A DNA stretch of 64,000 nt from JAZTYK01 sp045636925. Lineage in GTDB: Bacteria; Bacillota; Clostridia; Oscillospirales; Butyricicoccaceae. The position numbers were made by a program, and so were the translations under genes. Under the pieces are notes generated by a model. That model was not told where the DNA came from, did no database searches, and saw only the letters and a list, made by a program, of their open reading frames with translations. The stretch spans positions 62,001 through 126,000 of the forward strand of contig JAZTYK010000002.1 in assembly GCA_045636925.1 (NCBI GenBank), read 5' to 3'. The first letter of the stretch is position 1. The number at the start of each line of letters is the position of its first letter. This document shows, piece after piece, positions 51,804 through 59,865 of the stretch.

Positions 51804-52970
51804 ATGGAAAAGCGTGTTTTTGAAAAGAAAACTAAGGAAGAAAAGCCTGTCTTAGCAATTTGCTATGATTTCGACAAGACTTTGACACCAGACGATATGC
51901 AAGCGCAGGGATATATTCAATCTGTTGGCTATAATGTTGCTGATTTTTGGAAAGAATCCAACGGCTTGGCCGAATGCAACGATATGGATCAAAATCTAGC
52001 CTATATGTACAAAATGATTGAAAAGGCGCAAGGGCGTGTATTATTTACTCGCAAAAACTTAGAAGAATATGGGGCAAAAGTCAAACTTTTTCCTGGTGTG
52101 GATGAATGGTTTGAAAGAATTCGAGAGTATGGAAAGCTTCGCGGCGTAATTGTCGAGCATTACATTATTTCCTCCGGCCTTAAGGAAATGATTGAGGGAA
52201 CTTCGGTGGCAAAGAGCGGTGCTTTTGAAAAAATATATGCCAGCTCTTTTTATTTTGATGAGCATGGTGTTGCCAAGTGGCCGGCACAAGTCGTAAATTA
52301 CACGAATAAGACGCAGTTTCTGTTTAGAATTGAAAAGGGTGTTTTGGATGTAAATGATTTTGCGGTAAATGATTTCTTTGCACCCGAAGACATTAGAGTT
52401 CCCTTTAGAAATATGGTTTATATTGGTGACAGCGATACGGACATTCCTTGTATGAAGCTGGTTAATACTTATGGAGGGCACTCCATTGGTGTTTATAATA
52501 CCGAAAAAGTAAAAGTCTATAAAATGATGCGAGATAGACGAATTAAGTACTATGCACCAGCTGACTATTCTGAGGGTAGTGAGTTGGATACGTTAGTAAA
52601 ATCCATTATCGATCGAACTGTAGCCAATGAGATTTTGGAATCGCGACATTATGAATGCAAAAAAGAAACCGCCGAAGCGGATAAACAGAGCGGTGAAGAA
52701 GAGCAGCGCAAAACAGATTTGATTATTGCGTTGGAAAACAGTAACAGTTTTGCAAGAACACATTCCATTATCAGCAAATTGAGTGCGTTTAACAATTGGA
52801 GCGATGAAGATCGGGAATTCTTGTTTGACATTGCGGTCGAGAACGGGCAGGTGTTTTACATTTTGGGAGATAGGGATGTGAAAGCCTTTTATAAAAAGCT
52901 ACTGAGGAAGACGGCTACGCTTACGGAAAATGCTCAAAAAGTAAAGGATGCTATAAAAGGCAAAGAGTAA
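51804..52970 (+). CDS. HAD-superfamily phosphatase with C-terminal extension
   Basis: This is a 388-residue protein. The nucleophile motif is CYDFDKTLT (Asp pair near residue 18), motif II is IISSG, and motif IV is YIGDSDTDIP; the core is complete, so catalysis is likely. The fold resembles phosphoserine-phosphatase-like HADs. Residues about 285-388 add a charged helical region (EADKQSGEEEQRK, then a helical bundle) not typical of the enzyme class. The ATG at 51804 follows AAAGGATGCG. It is first in a three-gene unit with a small helical protein and a DUF4062 protein. The substrate is unknown. Confidence 0.82.
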   Translation: MEKRVFEKKTKEEKPVLAICYDFDKTLTPDDMQAQGYIQSVGYNVADFWKESNGLAECNDMDQNLAYMYKMIEKAQGRVLFTRKNLEEYGAKVKLFPGVDEWFERIREYGKLRGVIVEHYIISSGLKEMIEGTSVAKSGAFEKIYASSFYFDEHGVAKWPAQVVNYTNKTQFLFRIEKGVLDVNDFAVNDFFAPEDIRVPFRNMVYIGDSDTDIPCMKLVNTYGGHSIGVYNTEKVKVYKMMRDRRIKYYAPADYSEGSELDTLVKSIIDRTVANEILESRHYECKKETAEADKQSGEEEQRKTDLIIALENSNSFARTHSIISKLSAFNNWSDEDREFLFDIAVENGQVFYILGDRDVKAFYKKLLRKTATLTENAQKVKDAIKGKE

Positions 52971-53154
52971 AAAGGAGCATTTAAACGGAAAGATGTAAGT
53001 GGAATTCCTGTTAGATCTTGACAGGAAAGTTGTTTCATCACAAGCATTGGAATTCAAGGATTCATGCAAACAACTTGTTGACATTTAGCACTTTCATTGA
53101 GTATGGAAAAGTGATTTATAAGAAGACTTGAATTTAGGTATAAAGGAGATTGGT

Positions 53155-53703
53155 ATGGATCCTGCATATACACAACCATTAGTAGAAATGGGAATGTCCC
53201 TCACTGAGCTCGCTATTAAGGGAACAGCTACCGCTGTTACAAATAAAATCAAAGCTGTCAAAGATGAGAAGAATGTAGAAAAGCTCCGTAACACTTACGA
53301 TGAAATTGTCAGCGAGTTGCTTTCCGAACGAGATGAAGCGGTTCGAATCGCACAAGCATACAAATCGGAATTGGAGAGAATTGTTATTAGTGATGAAGAT
53401 ATAGAACATCTGCACAACACTGTTTCTCGCATTCTGGAAATCATAAAGGCCTTCCAGTTGATTTCGGCAACAGCGAAAGGGCCGGATGAGGTAGCTAAAG
53501 TTGCTGCACAGGCGGAAAGCTATGAGCAAATCAAGGAATTGATTAGTGTAGACACGCTGAAGACCATGCAACTTTTAGGATTTAATTATAAAGCTGCGAT
53601 TGGTGAGCCCTTAACACAAATGTGCGCCAATGCCATCTCAACCATTGGCGCAAAAGGAAAACTACAGTCATCCAATATAACTCCCAAGAACAAAGGTCGG
53701 TGA
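53155..53703 (+). CDS. Small helical protein of unknown function
   Basis: This is a 182-residue protein, almost entirely helical, with coiled-coil-like stretches (KNVEKLRNTYDEIVSELLSE, then EAVRIAQAYKSELERIV). There is no signal peptide, membrane helix or catalytic motif. The ATG at 53155 follows AAAGGAG. It ends 6 bp before the DUF4062 gene, so the two are almost certainly co-translated. The gap 52971-53154 contains a weak TTGACA at 53078 but no gene. Confidence 0.65.
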   Translation: MDPAYTQPLVEMGMSLTELAIKGTATAVTNKIKAVKDEKNVEKLRNTYDEIVSELLSERDEAVRIAQAYKSELERIVISDEDIEHLHNTVSRILEIIKAFQLISATAKGPDEVAKVAAQAESYEQIKELISVDTLKTMQLLGFNYKAAIGEPLTQMCANAISTIGAKGKLQSSNITPKNKGR

Positions 53704-53709
53704 AGATAA

Positions 53710-54462
53710 ATGAAGAAAAAATATCAGGTTTTCATTAGCTCAACATATAGCGATCTAATAGAGGAACGTGCAGCTGTAGCACAGTGTCTGTTAGAGACAG
53801 ATTGCATTCCTGTTGGCATGGAGCAATTTCCGGCGAGCAATATGAGCCAAATGGATTATATCAAAATGATGATTGACGATTGCGATTATTATGTTCTGAT
53901 ACTTGCTGGCAGATATGGATCTCTTGACACCGATGGGGTAAGTTTTACGGAAAAAGAATACAATTACGCAATCGAAAAAGGCATCCCCGTAATGAGTTTT
54001 GTCATCAAAGATGTAGAACAGCTAACAAATGATAAACGCGAGGAAACTGACGAAAGTTGCCAAAAGTTGAATGCATTTCGGAAAAAGGTTTGTGACAGAA
54101 AATTAGTCAAATTCTATAAGGACTGTGGAACGCTTCAAGCTGCTGTTGCTATTTCGCTCCATCGTTGTATTCAAGATTTTCCTGCTGTTGGTTGGGTGCG
54201 AAGTGATAACACTGAAACACCCGTGGATGTTGAAGCAAAAATCGAAAAGTATATGCAAGAACATACGGTTTCTAAAGCAGACATTGAAGCATTGTTTGCA
54301 GAAGATACAATTATTTTTGATTGCGGTGATGCAAACTTACATGGTTCGGATGCAGAAAAAGCACAAGAATCGTGTTCCGACACGGTTTCCTTGGCTGGAG
54401 CTCGTGCAATAGTTGAAGGGTTAACAAAAAGGTTACCAAAGGTTGAATGGGGAGACCTTTAA
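53710..54462 (+). CDS. DUF4062-domain protein (TIR-like N-terminal fold)
   Basis: This is a 250-residue protein. Residues 3 to about 105 match DUF4062: KYQVFISSTYSDLIEERAAV, then MEQFPASN, the CDYYVLILAGRYGS strand, and FTEKEYNYAIEKGIPV. DUF4062 domains are TIR/SIR2-like and are often the N-terminal module of bacterial NLR or AVAST-type defence proteins. Here it is stand-alone, followed by an about 145-residue tail with no known domain. It is the third gene of the HAD operon. A defence or signalling role is inference. Confidence 0.85.
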   Translation: MKKKYQVFISSTYSDLIEERAAVAQCLLETDCIPVGMEQFPASNMSQMDYIKMMIDDCDYYVLILAGRYGSLDTDGVSFTEKEYNYAIEKGIPVMSFVIKDVEQLTNDKREETDESCQKLNAFRKKVCDRKLVKFYKDCGTLQAAVAISLHRCIQDFPAVGWVRSDNTETPVDVEAKIEKYMQEHTVSKADIEALFAEDTIIFDCGDANLHGSDAEKAQESCSDTVSLAGARAIVEGLTKRLPKVEWGDL

Positions 54463-54634
54463 TTGAGTAAGCGCTTCCATTCCTTTCCCCGTAGCAACAA
54501 GAAATCTGATAGTCTATACTTTGTGGACAATGTAGATGCATAAGATACCCTGAACTAAACAGCCTATGCCAAATTGTTTAGGTTATCTTTTAGAGGAACG
54601 AGGGGTATCTGTAACCAACTACCGCGTACTATTT

Positions 54635-56112
54635 GGGACCGTCCCAAATTTTGTGTAAACCTTCATTGTGGTGTAGAATAGAAGCACCACAATGGAGGTT
54701 TTACTTATGAGCAGAAAGAATCGAAGTCCAGAAGAACAGGCCCGGCGAGCAAAAATCCGGGAGTTGCTGCAAGCGAGCAATATCAGCAGTATGAATGACA
54801 TCCAGAATCTTTTCAAAGAGACCATCGCAGAATTCATGGAAAACGGTCTGGAATGCGAATTAGATGAGGAGCTGTGATACAGCAAATATGACTACAAGAA
54901 CAAAGACACAGACAACAGCCGGAACGGTCACAGTAGCAAAACTCTACGCACCAGCTTCGGCGATGTGGATATTTCGGTGCCGCGGGATCGCAAGGGTGAG
55001 TTTGAGCCTCAGCTGCTGAAAAAGAATCAGACCAGCATCAGTCAGGATATCGAAGAAAAGATCCTTTCCATGTACGCGAAAGGGATGAGTACTAGAGATA
55101 TCGAAACCCACATCCGGGATATTTATGGCATTGAGGTCTCAGACACAACAGTAAGCCAGGTTACAGACAAGATCCTTCCCATTGTGAAAGAATGACAGCA
55201 GCGGCCTCTGGAGAGCGTTTATGCGGTGGTGTTTCTGGATGCCATCCACTACCATGTCCGGAGCGAAGGTCAGATTGTGAAGAAGGCCGTCTACATCGCC
55301 ATAGGAATCAATTTGGACGGCAAAAAAGATGTTCTTGGTATGTGGGTGGGTGAAAATGAAAGCGCTAAATTCGGGGCTACTATCCTCAATGGACTGAGAA
55401 ACCGGGGCGTACAGGACATTTTCATCGCCTGTACGGACAATCTGACTGGTTTTTCTGCAGCTATTGAGGCCGTATATCCCCGGACGGAGATCCAGAACTG
55501 CATCATTCACCAACTCAGAAACTCCAGCAAATATGTCAGTTACAAGGACCTGAAGGTCCTCATGGCTGATTTGAAAGAAGTATATGCCGCCTTGGATGCG
55601 CTGGATCGCTTTGCAGACCGGTGGGACAAGAAATATCCCAAAATCGCACAGTCCTGGAGAGACAACTGGCCAAATCTGAGCACCTACTTCAAATTTCCTC
55701 AGGAGATTCGCCGGTTGATTTACACCACGAATACAATTGAGGGCTTTAACCGCCAACTCCGAAAGGTAACCACGGCAAAAACCGTGTTCCCCACAGATGA
55801 CAGCCTACTGAAAATGCTGTATCTGGCCATGATGGACATTACGAAGAAATGGACTGGACGGCGCCAGGACTGGAGTATGATCCATGCCCAAATGGCCGTT
55901 TATTTTGAGGACAGGATGCCTGATTAACAGATCATTACATGCAAATCAAGGGTAAAGTGAACAGCTGCTTCCCAGCCGCTGCACTTGACATGCGCGCTAT
56001 TTTCTGTCTATATTGAAAGCAAGGGGTGGCGGACAAGCCACCACCCCAACAAATAATTTTTGCTCTATTTTTCACCGCTCTGCGGTGTTTACACAGAATT
56101 TGGGACACATCC
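54635..56112. mobile_element. IS256-family insertion sequence (inactive)
   Basis: It is 1478 bp long. Near-terminal inverted repeats (GTCCCAAATTTTGTGTAAAC at 54641-54660 against 56087-56106) match at 19 of 20 positions. An 8-bp target duplication, TACTATTT, flanks it at 54627-54634 and 56113-56120. The transposase is interrupted by stops. It lies just after the DUF4062 gene. The segment 54463-54634 holds no gene I can support. Confidence 0.88.
54692..55927 (+). pseudogene. IS256-family transposase with two in-frame stop codons
   Basis: A single reading frame runs from MEVLLMSRKNRSPEEQARR to FEDRMPD and aligns with IS256-type (mutator-like) transposases throughout: SFGDVDISVPRDRKGEFEP, the FLDAIHY catalytic Asp, CTDNLTGFSAAIEAVYP, and the IYTTNTIEGFNRQLRKVT block. 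It is cut by TGA at 54875-54877 (where relatives have Gly, in LGYSKYDY) and TGA at 55193-55195 (where relatives have Trp, in EWQQRPLE). Both look like point mutations. The protein is therefore truncated and the IS is probably immobile. Confidence 0.9.
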
Positions 56113-56267
56113 TACTATTTGGTGAGTATGTTTGTTAATCGGGTCCTTGATGAAAACATAAACCAAGAGAGCGGGTAATCCGCCTCCTCTTTGATTGTTT
56201 GTATGCTTGCAAAGCGTACAAACCATTACGGGGTTCATAGTTTGTACATCTCCAAACTAAAAGAATA

Positions 56268-56299
56268 GACCTCACAGCGTTTGCTGTGAGGTCATTTTT
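56268..56299. terminator. Terminator before the element's repressor gene
   Basis: There is a perfect 11-bp stem (56268-56278 with 56283-56293), GTTT loop, with A/T flanks on both sides. The rest of 56121-56335 holds no gene. Confidence 0.8.
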
Positions 56300-56335
56300 G
56301 TTTAGTGGTTTTTCATTGCTTTGGTTTTCATGAAT

Positions 56336-57181
56336 TTACTCAAGATCTAAAGTAGTATCTACTATCTGTCTCAATTTTTCTTCTGCACTTCTATAACTAA
56401 TTACTAAGTCTTTTTCTTTCTTGCTCAACACAATTGCCTCTTGCTGTGCATTAAACTTGTAAAAATCGGCCAGCTCAACCGCTTTCCCTTCAGCAGAAAA
56501 AACTTCGCAAAGTCTTATCAAATCGTAATCTGTTGGCACTCTAATGCGTAACTCCCACTGCTGAATTACTGTCTCCGCAATTCCCATACGTTCTGCAAGA
56601 AATCCTTGTGTAAGCCCTCTCTCTTTTCGGAAAGACATGATTGCTCTTCCGAAATCATAGGCTTCAAAGTCTTCCGGAGATTCTACATGCATCAATCCTT
56701 CAATCGCTGGATCGGTTTCCGTCTTTCCCGAAAGGTACTCATATGATACGCCCATTATTTTAGCAATCGCACGAAGATATTTCGCTGGAACAACATAATG
56801 TGCGCTTTCAAACCTCAAGTAATGAGCTAAAGAAATTCCCAGCATTTCTGCCATCATCGCGGCTCGATATCGCAACGCATATCTCGCATTTTGCAGTTTT
56901 TGCGAAACATCAATGATAGATATGTCAGTATCTGTTGTTCCGCTGAAGTATTCACTACACGTTAGGGCATCCAAATCAATTTCAAGTGCTTGGCTTATTT
57001 TATACGCTGTATCTAACGACGTTGTACCTACGCCACGCTTTAAAATTGTACCCATAGAGGTTACCGGGATTCCTGCTTTTTTCGCAAAATCTTTTATCGT
57101 CATTCCAGTCTCTGCTATTAAACGTCTAAGAAACGCTTCTCTGGTCTCGCCAATCAGTAATTCGGGAGTTTGCTTTCTCAT
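56336..57181 (-). CDS. Multi-HTH (XRE-type) regulator of the integration module
   Basis: This is a 281-residue protein with three helix-turn-helix modules: about 25-70 (TIKDFAKKAGIPVTSMGTIL), about 105-150 (YRAAMMAEMLGISLAHYLRF) and about 180-235 (LTQGFLAERMGIAETVIQQW). A short charged tail follows. It is divergent from the excisionase and integrase genes, the usual place of a phage/ICE-type repressor. The ATG at 57181 follows AAGGTGATT. Binding sites in the 57182-57344 gap are likely but not identified. Confidence 0.82.
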   Translation of the reverse strand: MRKQTPELLIGETREAFLRRLIAETGMTIKDFAKKAGIPVTSMGTILKRGVGTTSLDTAYKISQALEIDLDALTCSEYFSGTTDTDISIIDVSQKLQNARYALRYRAAMMAEMLGISLAHYLRFESAHYVVPAKYLRAIAKIMGVSYEYLSGKTETDPAIEGLMHVESPEDFEAYDFGRAIMSFRKERGLTQGFLAERMGIAETVIQQWELRIRVPTDYDLIRLCEVFSAEGKAVELADFYKFNAQQEAIVLSKKEKDLVISYRSAEEKLRQIVDTTLDLE

Positions 57182-57344
57182 ACAATCACCTTCTTTTGCT
57201 TTTATCCTATCACGCTCTCCCTCAAAACGCAATAGCGTATCTGTTTTTTCATTTTTTGCTTGACAACTTTTTCAAAACATTGTATCATTTAATTATAAAA
57301 CGTTTTTGCGTTTTTTCATTTAAGTTCTCTGGGGGAAATCGGGA

Positions 57345-57545
57345 ATGTCAGAAAAAATCAATTCTTATATATTAAGCGTTTGCGACGTTGCATCCATACT
57401 CAACATATCCAAATCGAAAGCCTATGACCTTATGCGGACAGATTCTTTTCCCTCACTACGGGTCGGAAAACGAATTCTTGTCCCTCGCGACAGATTCGAG
57501 GCCTGGATAGATCAACAAATAAGTTCAAATAGAAACAATGAATAG
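57345..57545 (+). CDS. Excisionase-type helix-turn-helix protein
   Basis: This is a 66-residue protein with the MerR-like winged helix of excisionases: LSVCDVASILNISKSKAYDL, RTDSFPSLRVGKRILVPRDR, FEAWID. It directs element excision together with the integrase; the next gene starts 10 bp after its stop. GGGGGAAAT lies upstream of the start. Confidence 0.88.
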   Translation: MSEKINSYILSVCDVASILNISKSKAYDLMRTDSFPSLRVGKRILVPRDRFEAWIDQQISSNRNNE

Positions 57546-57555
57546 GAGTGTATAT

Positions 57556-58725
57556 ATGGCAAAAAATCGCGCAAGGGGAGGCGGGTCCATCCGCCAGCGT
57601 TCCGATGGCAGATGGGAAGCTCGCTATACGGCGGGCAATGATCCTTTAACTGGAAAGCAGCTTCAACGGTCCGTTTATGGAAAGACCCAGCGAGAGGCAC
57701 AGCAAAAGCTCAATAAAGTTCTCGCCGAGGTAGACTCCGGCACATATCTAAAGCACTCAAAAGAAACCCTGGCCTCTTGGATGGAATCCTGGCTTGAAAC
57801 CTTTGCTGCACGCTCTGTCAAACCGTATACGCTGGACGCCTACCAGCGTATCTGCCAGGTCCACATCATTCCTGCACTGGGGCATATTGCCCTCGCCTCT
57901 TTGACCACGATGCAAGTACAATCCTTTTATAACAGTTTGACAGATAGCAAGTGCCTCTCCGCTAAAACGGTAAAAAATGTACACGGGGTATTGCACAAAG
58001 CTCTTACAAAGGCCGTGCTGTTGCGCAAAATTTCCTTTAATCCTGCTGAAGGGTGCGATCTTCCTCGCGTCAAACGCAAGGAAATTCAACCATTGACCCA
58101 AGAGCAAATCGGTGACTTCTTGCGTGCAATTTGCGGGCACGTCTATGAGTTTCTCTTTTTCTTCACGCTTTTTACCGGGGTGCGAGAAGGAGAAGCCCTA
58201 GGTTTGACCTGGAACCGTATTGATTTTCAGAACAACAAAATCTTGATCGATAGGCAGCTTCAGAAAAATGAAAAAGTTGGGGGTGAGTATATCCTGTCCT
58301 CCCCTAAAAATAGCAGGCCGCGCACCATCACTGTTTCCCCCTCTGTTATGGCCGTTCTTCGCAAGCAGCGCTCTCATCAACTCCGACAGCAGTTGGCGGC
58401 AGGGCCTGCATGGGACAACCCTCTCAACTTGGTTTTTACCAATGCCTTTGGAGGCCATTTGTGCCACACCACCGTCTACAAGAATTTCAAGGTCATCGCA
58501 ACACAGATTGGAGCACCTGATCGGCGTTTTCACGATCTCCGCCACACCTATGCAGTGCTCGCACTTGAGGCAGGGGATGACATCAAGACCTTACAAGAAC
58601 ATCTTGGTCACGCCACCGCAGCTTTCACACTCAGCGTATATGGTCACGTATCTGAGTTGATGCATCAACGCTCAGCAGCCCGTATGGATCAGGTCGTGCA
58701 AAGTTTCACGAAAGAAGCCGTTTAA
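57556..58725 (+). CDS. Tyrosine recombinase (integrase) of the element
   Basis: This is a 389-residue integrase of the Tn916/phage type. An N-terminal arm-binding domain (about 1-60, GGGSIRQRSDGRWEARYTAG) is followed by a core-binding SAM-like domain (about 70-160) and a catalytic domain with Arg210 (FTGVREGEALGLTW), HDLRHT, LGHA and the nucleophile Tyr near 362 (TLSVYGHVS). It lies 83 bp from the tRNA-Ser 3' end, where it integrates. The ATG at 57556 follows GGAGTG. Confidence 0.95.
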   Translation: MAKNRARGGGSIRQRSDGRWEARYTAGNDPLTGKQLQRSVYGKTQREAQQKLNKVLAEVDSGTYLKHSKETLASWMESWLETFAARSVKPYTLDAYQRICQVHIIPALGHIALASLTTMQVQSFYNSLTDSKCLSAKTVKNVHGVLHKALTKAVLLRKISFNPAEGCDLPRVKRKEIQPLTQEQIGDFLRAICGHVYEFLFFFTLFTGVREGEALGLTWNRIDFQNNKILIDRQLQKNEKVGGEYILSSPKNSRPRTITVSPSVMAVLRKQRSHQLRQQLAAGPAWDNPLNLVFTNAFGGHLCHTTVYKNFKVIATQIGAPDRRFHDLRHTYAVLALEAGDDIKTLQEHLGHATAAFTLSVYGHVSELMHQRSAARMDQVVQSFTKEAV

Positions 58726-58739
58726 CATCGCAAATTTAT

Positions 58740-58762
58740 AAAGGGTCAAAATAAGGGTCAAA
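58740..58762. repeat. Right-end candidate integrase arm-site repeat
   Basis: This is the same 23-bp block as 36250-36272 with one difference: AAAGGGT-C-AAAATAAGGGTC plus AAA. It is in the same orientation, 46 bp from the att site. Confidence 0.6.
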
Positions 58763-58763
58763 G

Positions 58764-58798
58764 AAAAATAAAAAAGCCTGCAACCCTAAGGATTGCAG
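58764..58798 (-). terminator. Element-borne terminator for tRNA-Ser
   Basis: On the minus strand, CTGCAATCC-TTA-GGGTTGCAG (one mismatch) is followed by GCTTTTTTATTTTT. It lies 10 bp downstream of the tRNA 3' end and is supplied by the element, replacing the native one now at 36051-36131. Confidence 0.75.
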
Positions 58799-58807
58799 AC
58801 TATTCTC

Positions 58808-58830
58808 TGGCGGAGAAGGAGGGATTTGAA
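58808..58830. other. Proximal attachment site (att) within tRNA-Ser
   Basis: It is the tRNA 3' end, identical over 23 bp to 36113-36135. The tRNA stays intact after integration. Confidence 0.88.
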
Positions 58831-58897
58831 CCCTCGCGACCCTTTCGAGCCCTACTCCCTTAGCAGGGGAGCCCCTTCACCACTTGGGTACTTCTCC
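58808..58897 (-). tRNA. tRNA-Ser (anticodon GCT)
   Basis: It is 90 nt including an encoded CCA. The acceptor is GGAGAAG with CTTCTCC, discriminator G. The anticodon loop CTGCTAA sits in a CTCCC/GGGAG stem, giving anticodon GCT for AGC/AGU codons. The long variable arm (GGGCTCGAAAGGGTCGC region) is typical of tRNA-Ser. The T-loop is TTCAAAT. Its 3' 23 nt serve as the att site of the element. A -10-like TATACT lies at 58925-58930. Confidence 0.95.
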
Positions 58898-59074
58898 ATG
58901 CGGCACGCTTTTGCGTATTCGCATAGTATACTTTACCACATCCAAATAGAAAAAGCAAGTGTTTTTTTGCGCGGAACCCATGGAATTTCGTGCTTTTGCT
59001 GCTGATTGCATTTCCTCTTTGGGTATGATATGATAAGGTTAGGTGATTATTCCCATAGAAAGGGGAGCTTTCCC

Positions 59075-59650
59075 ATGAAACGATGGCTGCTGTTCAGCCT
59101 GATCCTTTGTACCGTTTTGCTTTTCTGCGCCGGCTGCGCCAAAGAGCCTGCGCCTTTTGATTCTGCCGGGGCAGCCGCTCCGGCAAGCGCCTTTCCTCTG
59201 ATCCGTCTGCACAATCTTTCTCTGACTGCACCCGAAGGCTTTACTGCCGGGGACGACGGCAAAAGCTGGTATGCCCCCAACTATCCCGGTGACGGCTCTT
59301 GCATCACCCTGCACACCGCCGACACCCTTCCGCCCTTTGCCAGCTATACCCCCGACAATGTAAAGCAGGCGCTGGAATCCAGCTATCAGGACACCCTGGG
59401 CACCACCGTTGCCGTCACCATGGACGCGTTTTCCTTTACCACGGTTTCCGGCTTTGATGCCCTGCGGCTGCAATATCACTTTACCTATCGGGATATTAAA
59501 ATCAATTGCCTGCAGTATCTGATCGGCGCTGACAAGGCCTATACCGTCACTTGCATGCAGGTGGCCGATGCCAAGTGGATGACCCAGTACGATACCGTCT
59601 GCACCGGCCTGCGCTTTACCTGGGAGCTGTTCACGCCCCTTGCCGCCTGA
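59075..59650 (+). CDS. Putative lipoprotein
   Basis: This is a 191-residue protein with a lipoprotein signal peptide: MKRWLLFSLILCTVLLFCAG, then the lipidated Cys (CAGC box). The mature part is a single globular domain (GYDTLG-type alpha/beta, with the LSLTAPEGFTAGDDGKSWYA start and TYRDIKINCLQYLIGADKAY strand). I do not recognise the family. The ATG at 59075 follows AAGGGGAGC. It is monocistronic with its own terminator. Confidence 0.78.
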   Translation: MKRWLLFSLILCTVLLFCAGCAKEPAPFDSAGAAAPASAFPLIRLHNLSLTAPEGFTAGDDGKSWYAPNYPGDGSCITLHTADTLPPFASYTPDNVKQALESSYQDTLGTTVAVTMDAFSFTTVSGFDALRLQYHFTYRDIKINCLQYLIGADKAYTVTCMQVADAKWMTQYDTVCTGLRFTWELFTPLAA

Positions 59651-59670
59651 GCCTGTAAAAACACGCATAA

Positions 59671-59704
59671 AAAGCATCGCCACAAGGCGGTGCTTTTCTT
59701 TTCA
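59671..59704 (+). terminator. Terminator after the lipoprotein gene
   Basis: An 11-bp stem (59671-59681 with 59686-59696), ACAA loop, one G-T pair, is followed by TTTCTTTTC. Confidence 0.8.
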
Positions 59705-59865
59705 TTGAAAAAATCTTTGCGCTTTTTCTTGGTTTTTCTCGAAATTGAGGGTGCTTTTTTATGTGGCATCTGCTATAATTATAATAAACTGGTGTTTTGT
59801 GGGGATTTTTCCACAGAATACCGCAAAAACGTCATTATTAATTGTGATAAAGGAGCGTGAACCCC

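Larger units (their letters stand above)
36113..58830. mobile_element. Integrative mobilizable element in tRNA-Ser(GCT)
   Basis: It is bounded by a 23-bp direct repeat of the tRNA 3' end at 36113-36135 and 58808-58830. It contains a tyrosine integrase next to the tRNA, an excisionase, a divergent repressor and a MobV-type relaxase at the far end. No conjugation (type IV secretion) genes are seen, so transfer would need a helper. Cargo: a KAP ATPase pair, an ECF-sigma-linked ABC export cluster and a HAD/DUF4062 operon. Base composition varies between cargo blocks, pointing to mosaic origin. Confidence 0.85.

Noticed and set aside
53005..53027. TTCCTGT/ACAGGAA inverted repeat as an operator for the 53155 gene
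   Set aside because: It is short, not repeated elsewhere in the element, and far from a convincing promoter.
54875..55195. TGA read as a sense codon (altered genetic code)
   Set aside because: The two TGA codons replace different residues (Gly and Trp), and TGA is used as a normal stop by real genes here, for example lexA, metA and adk.
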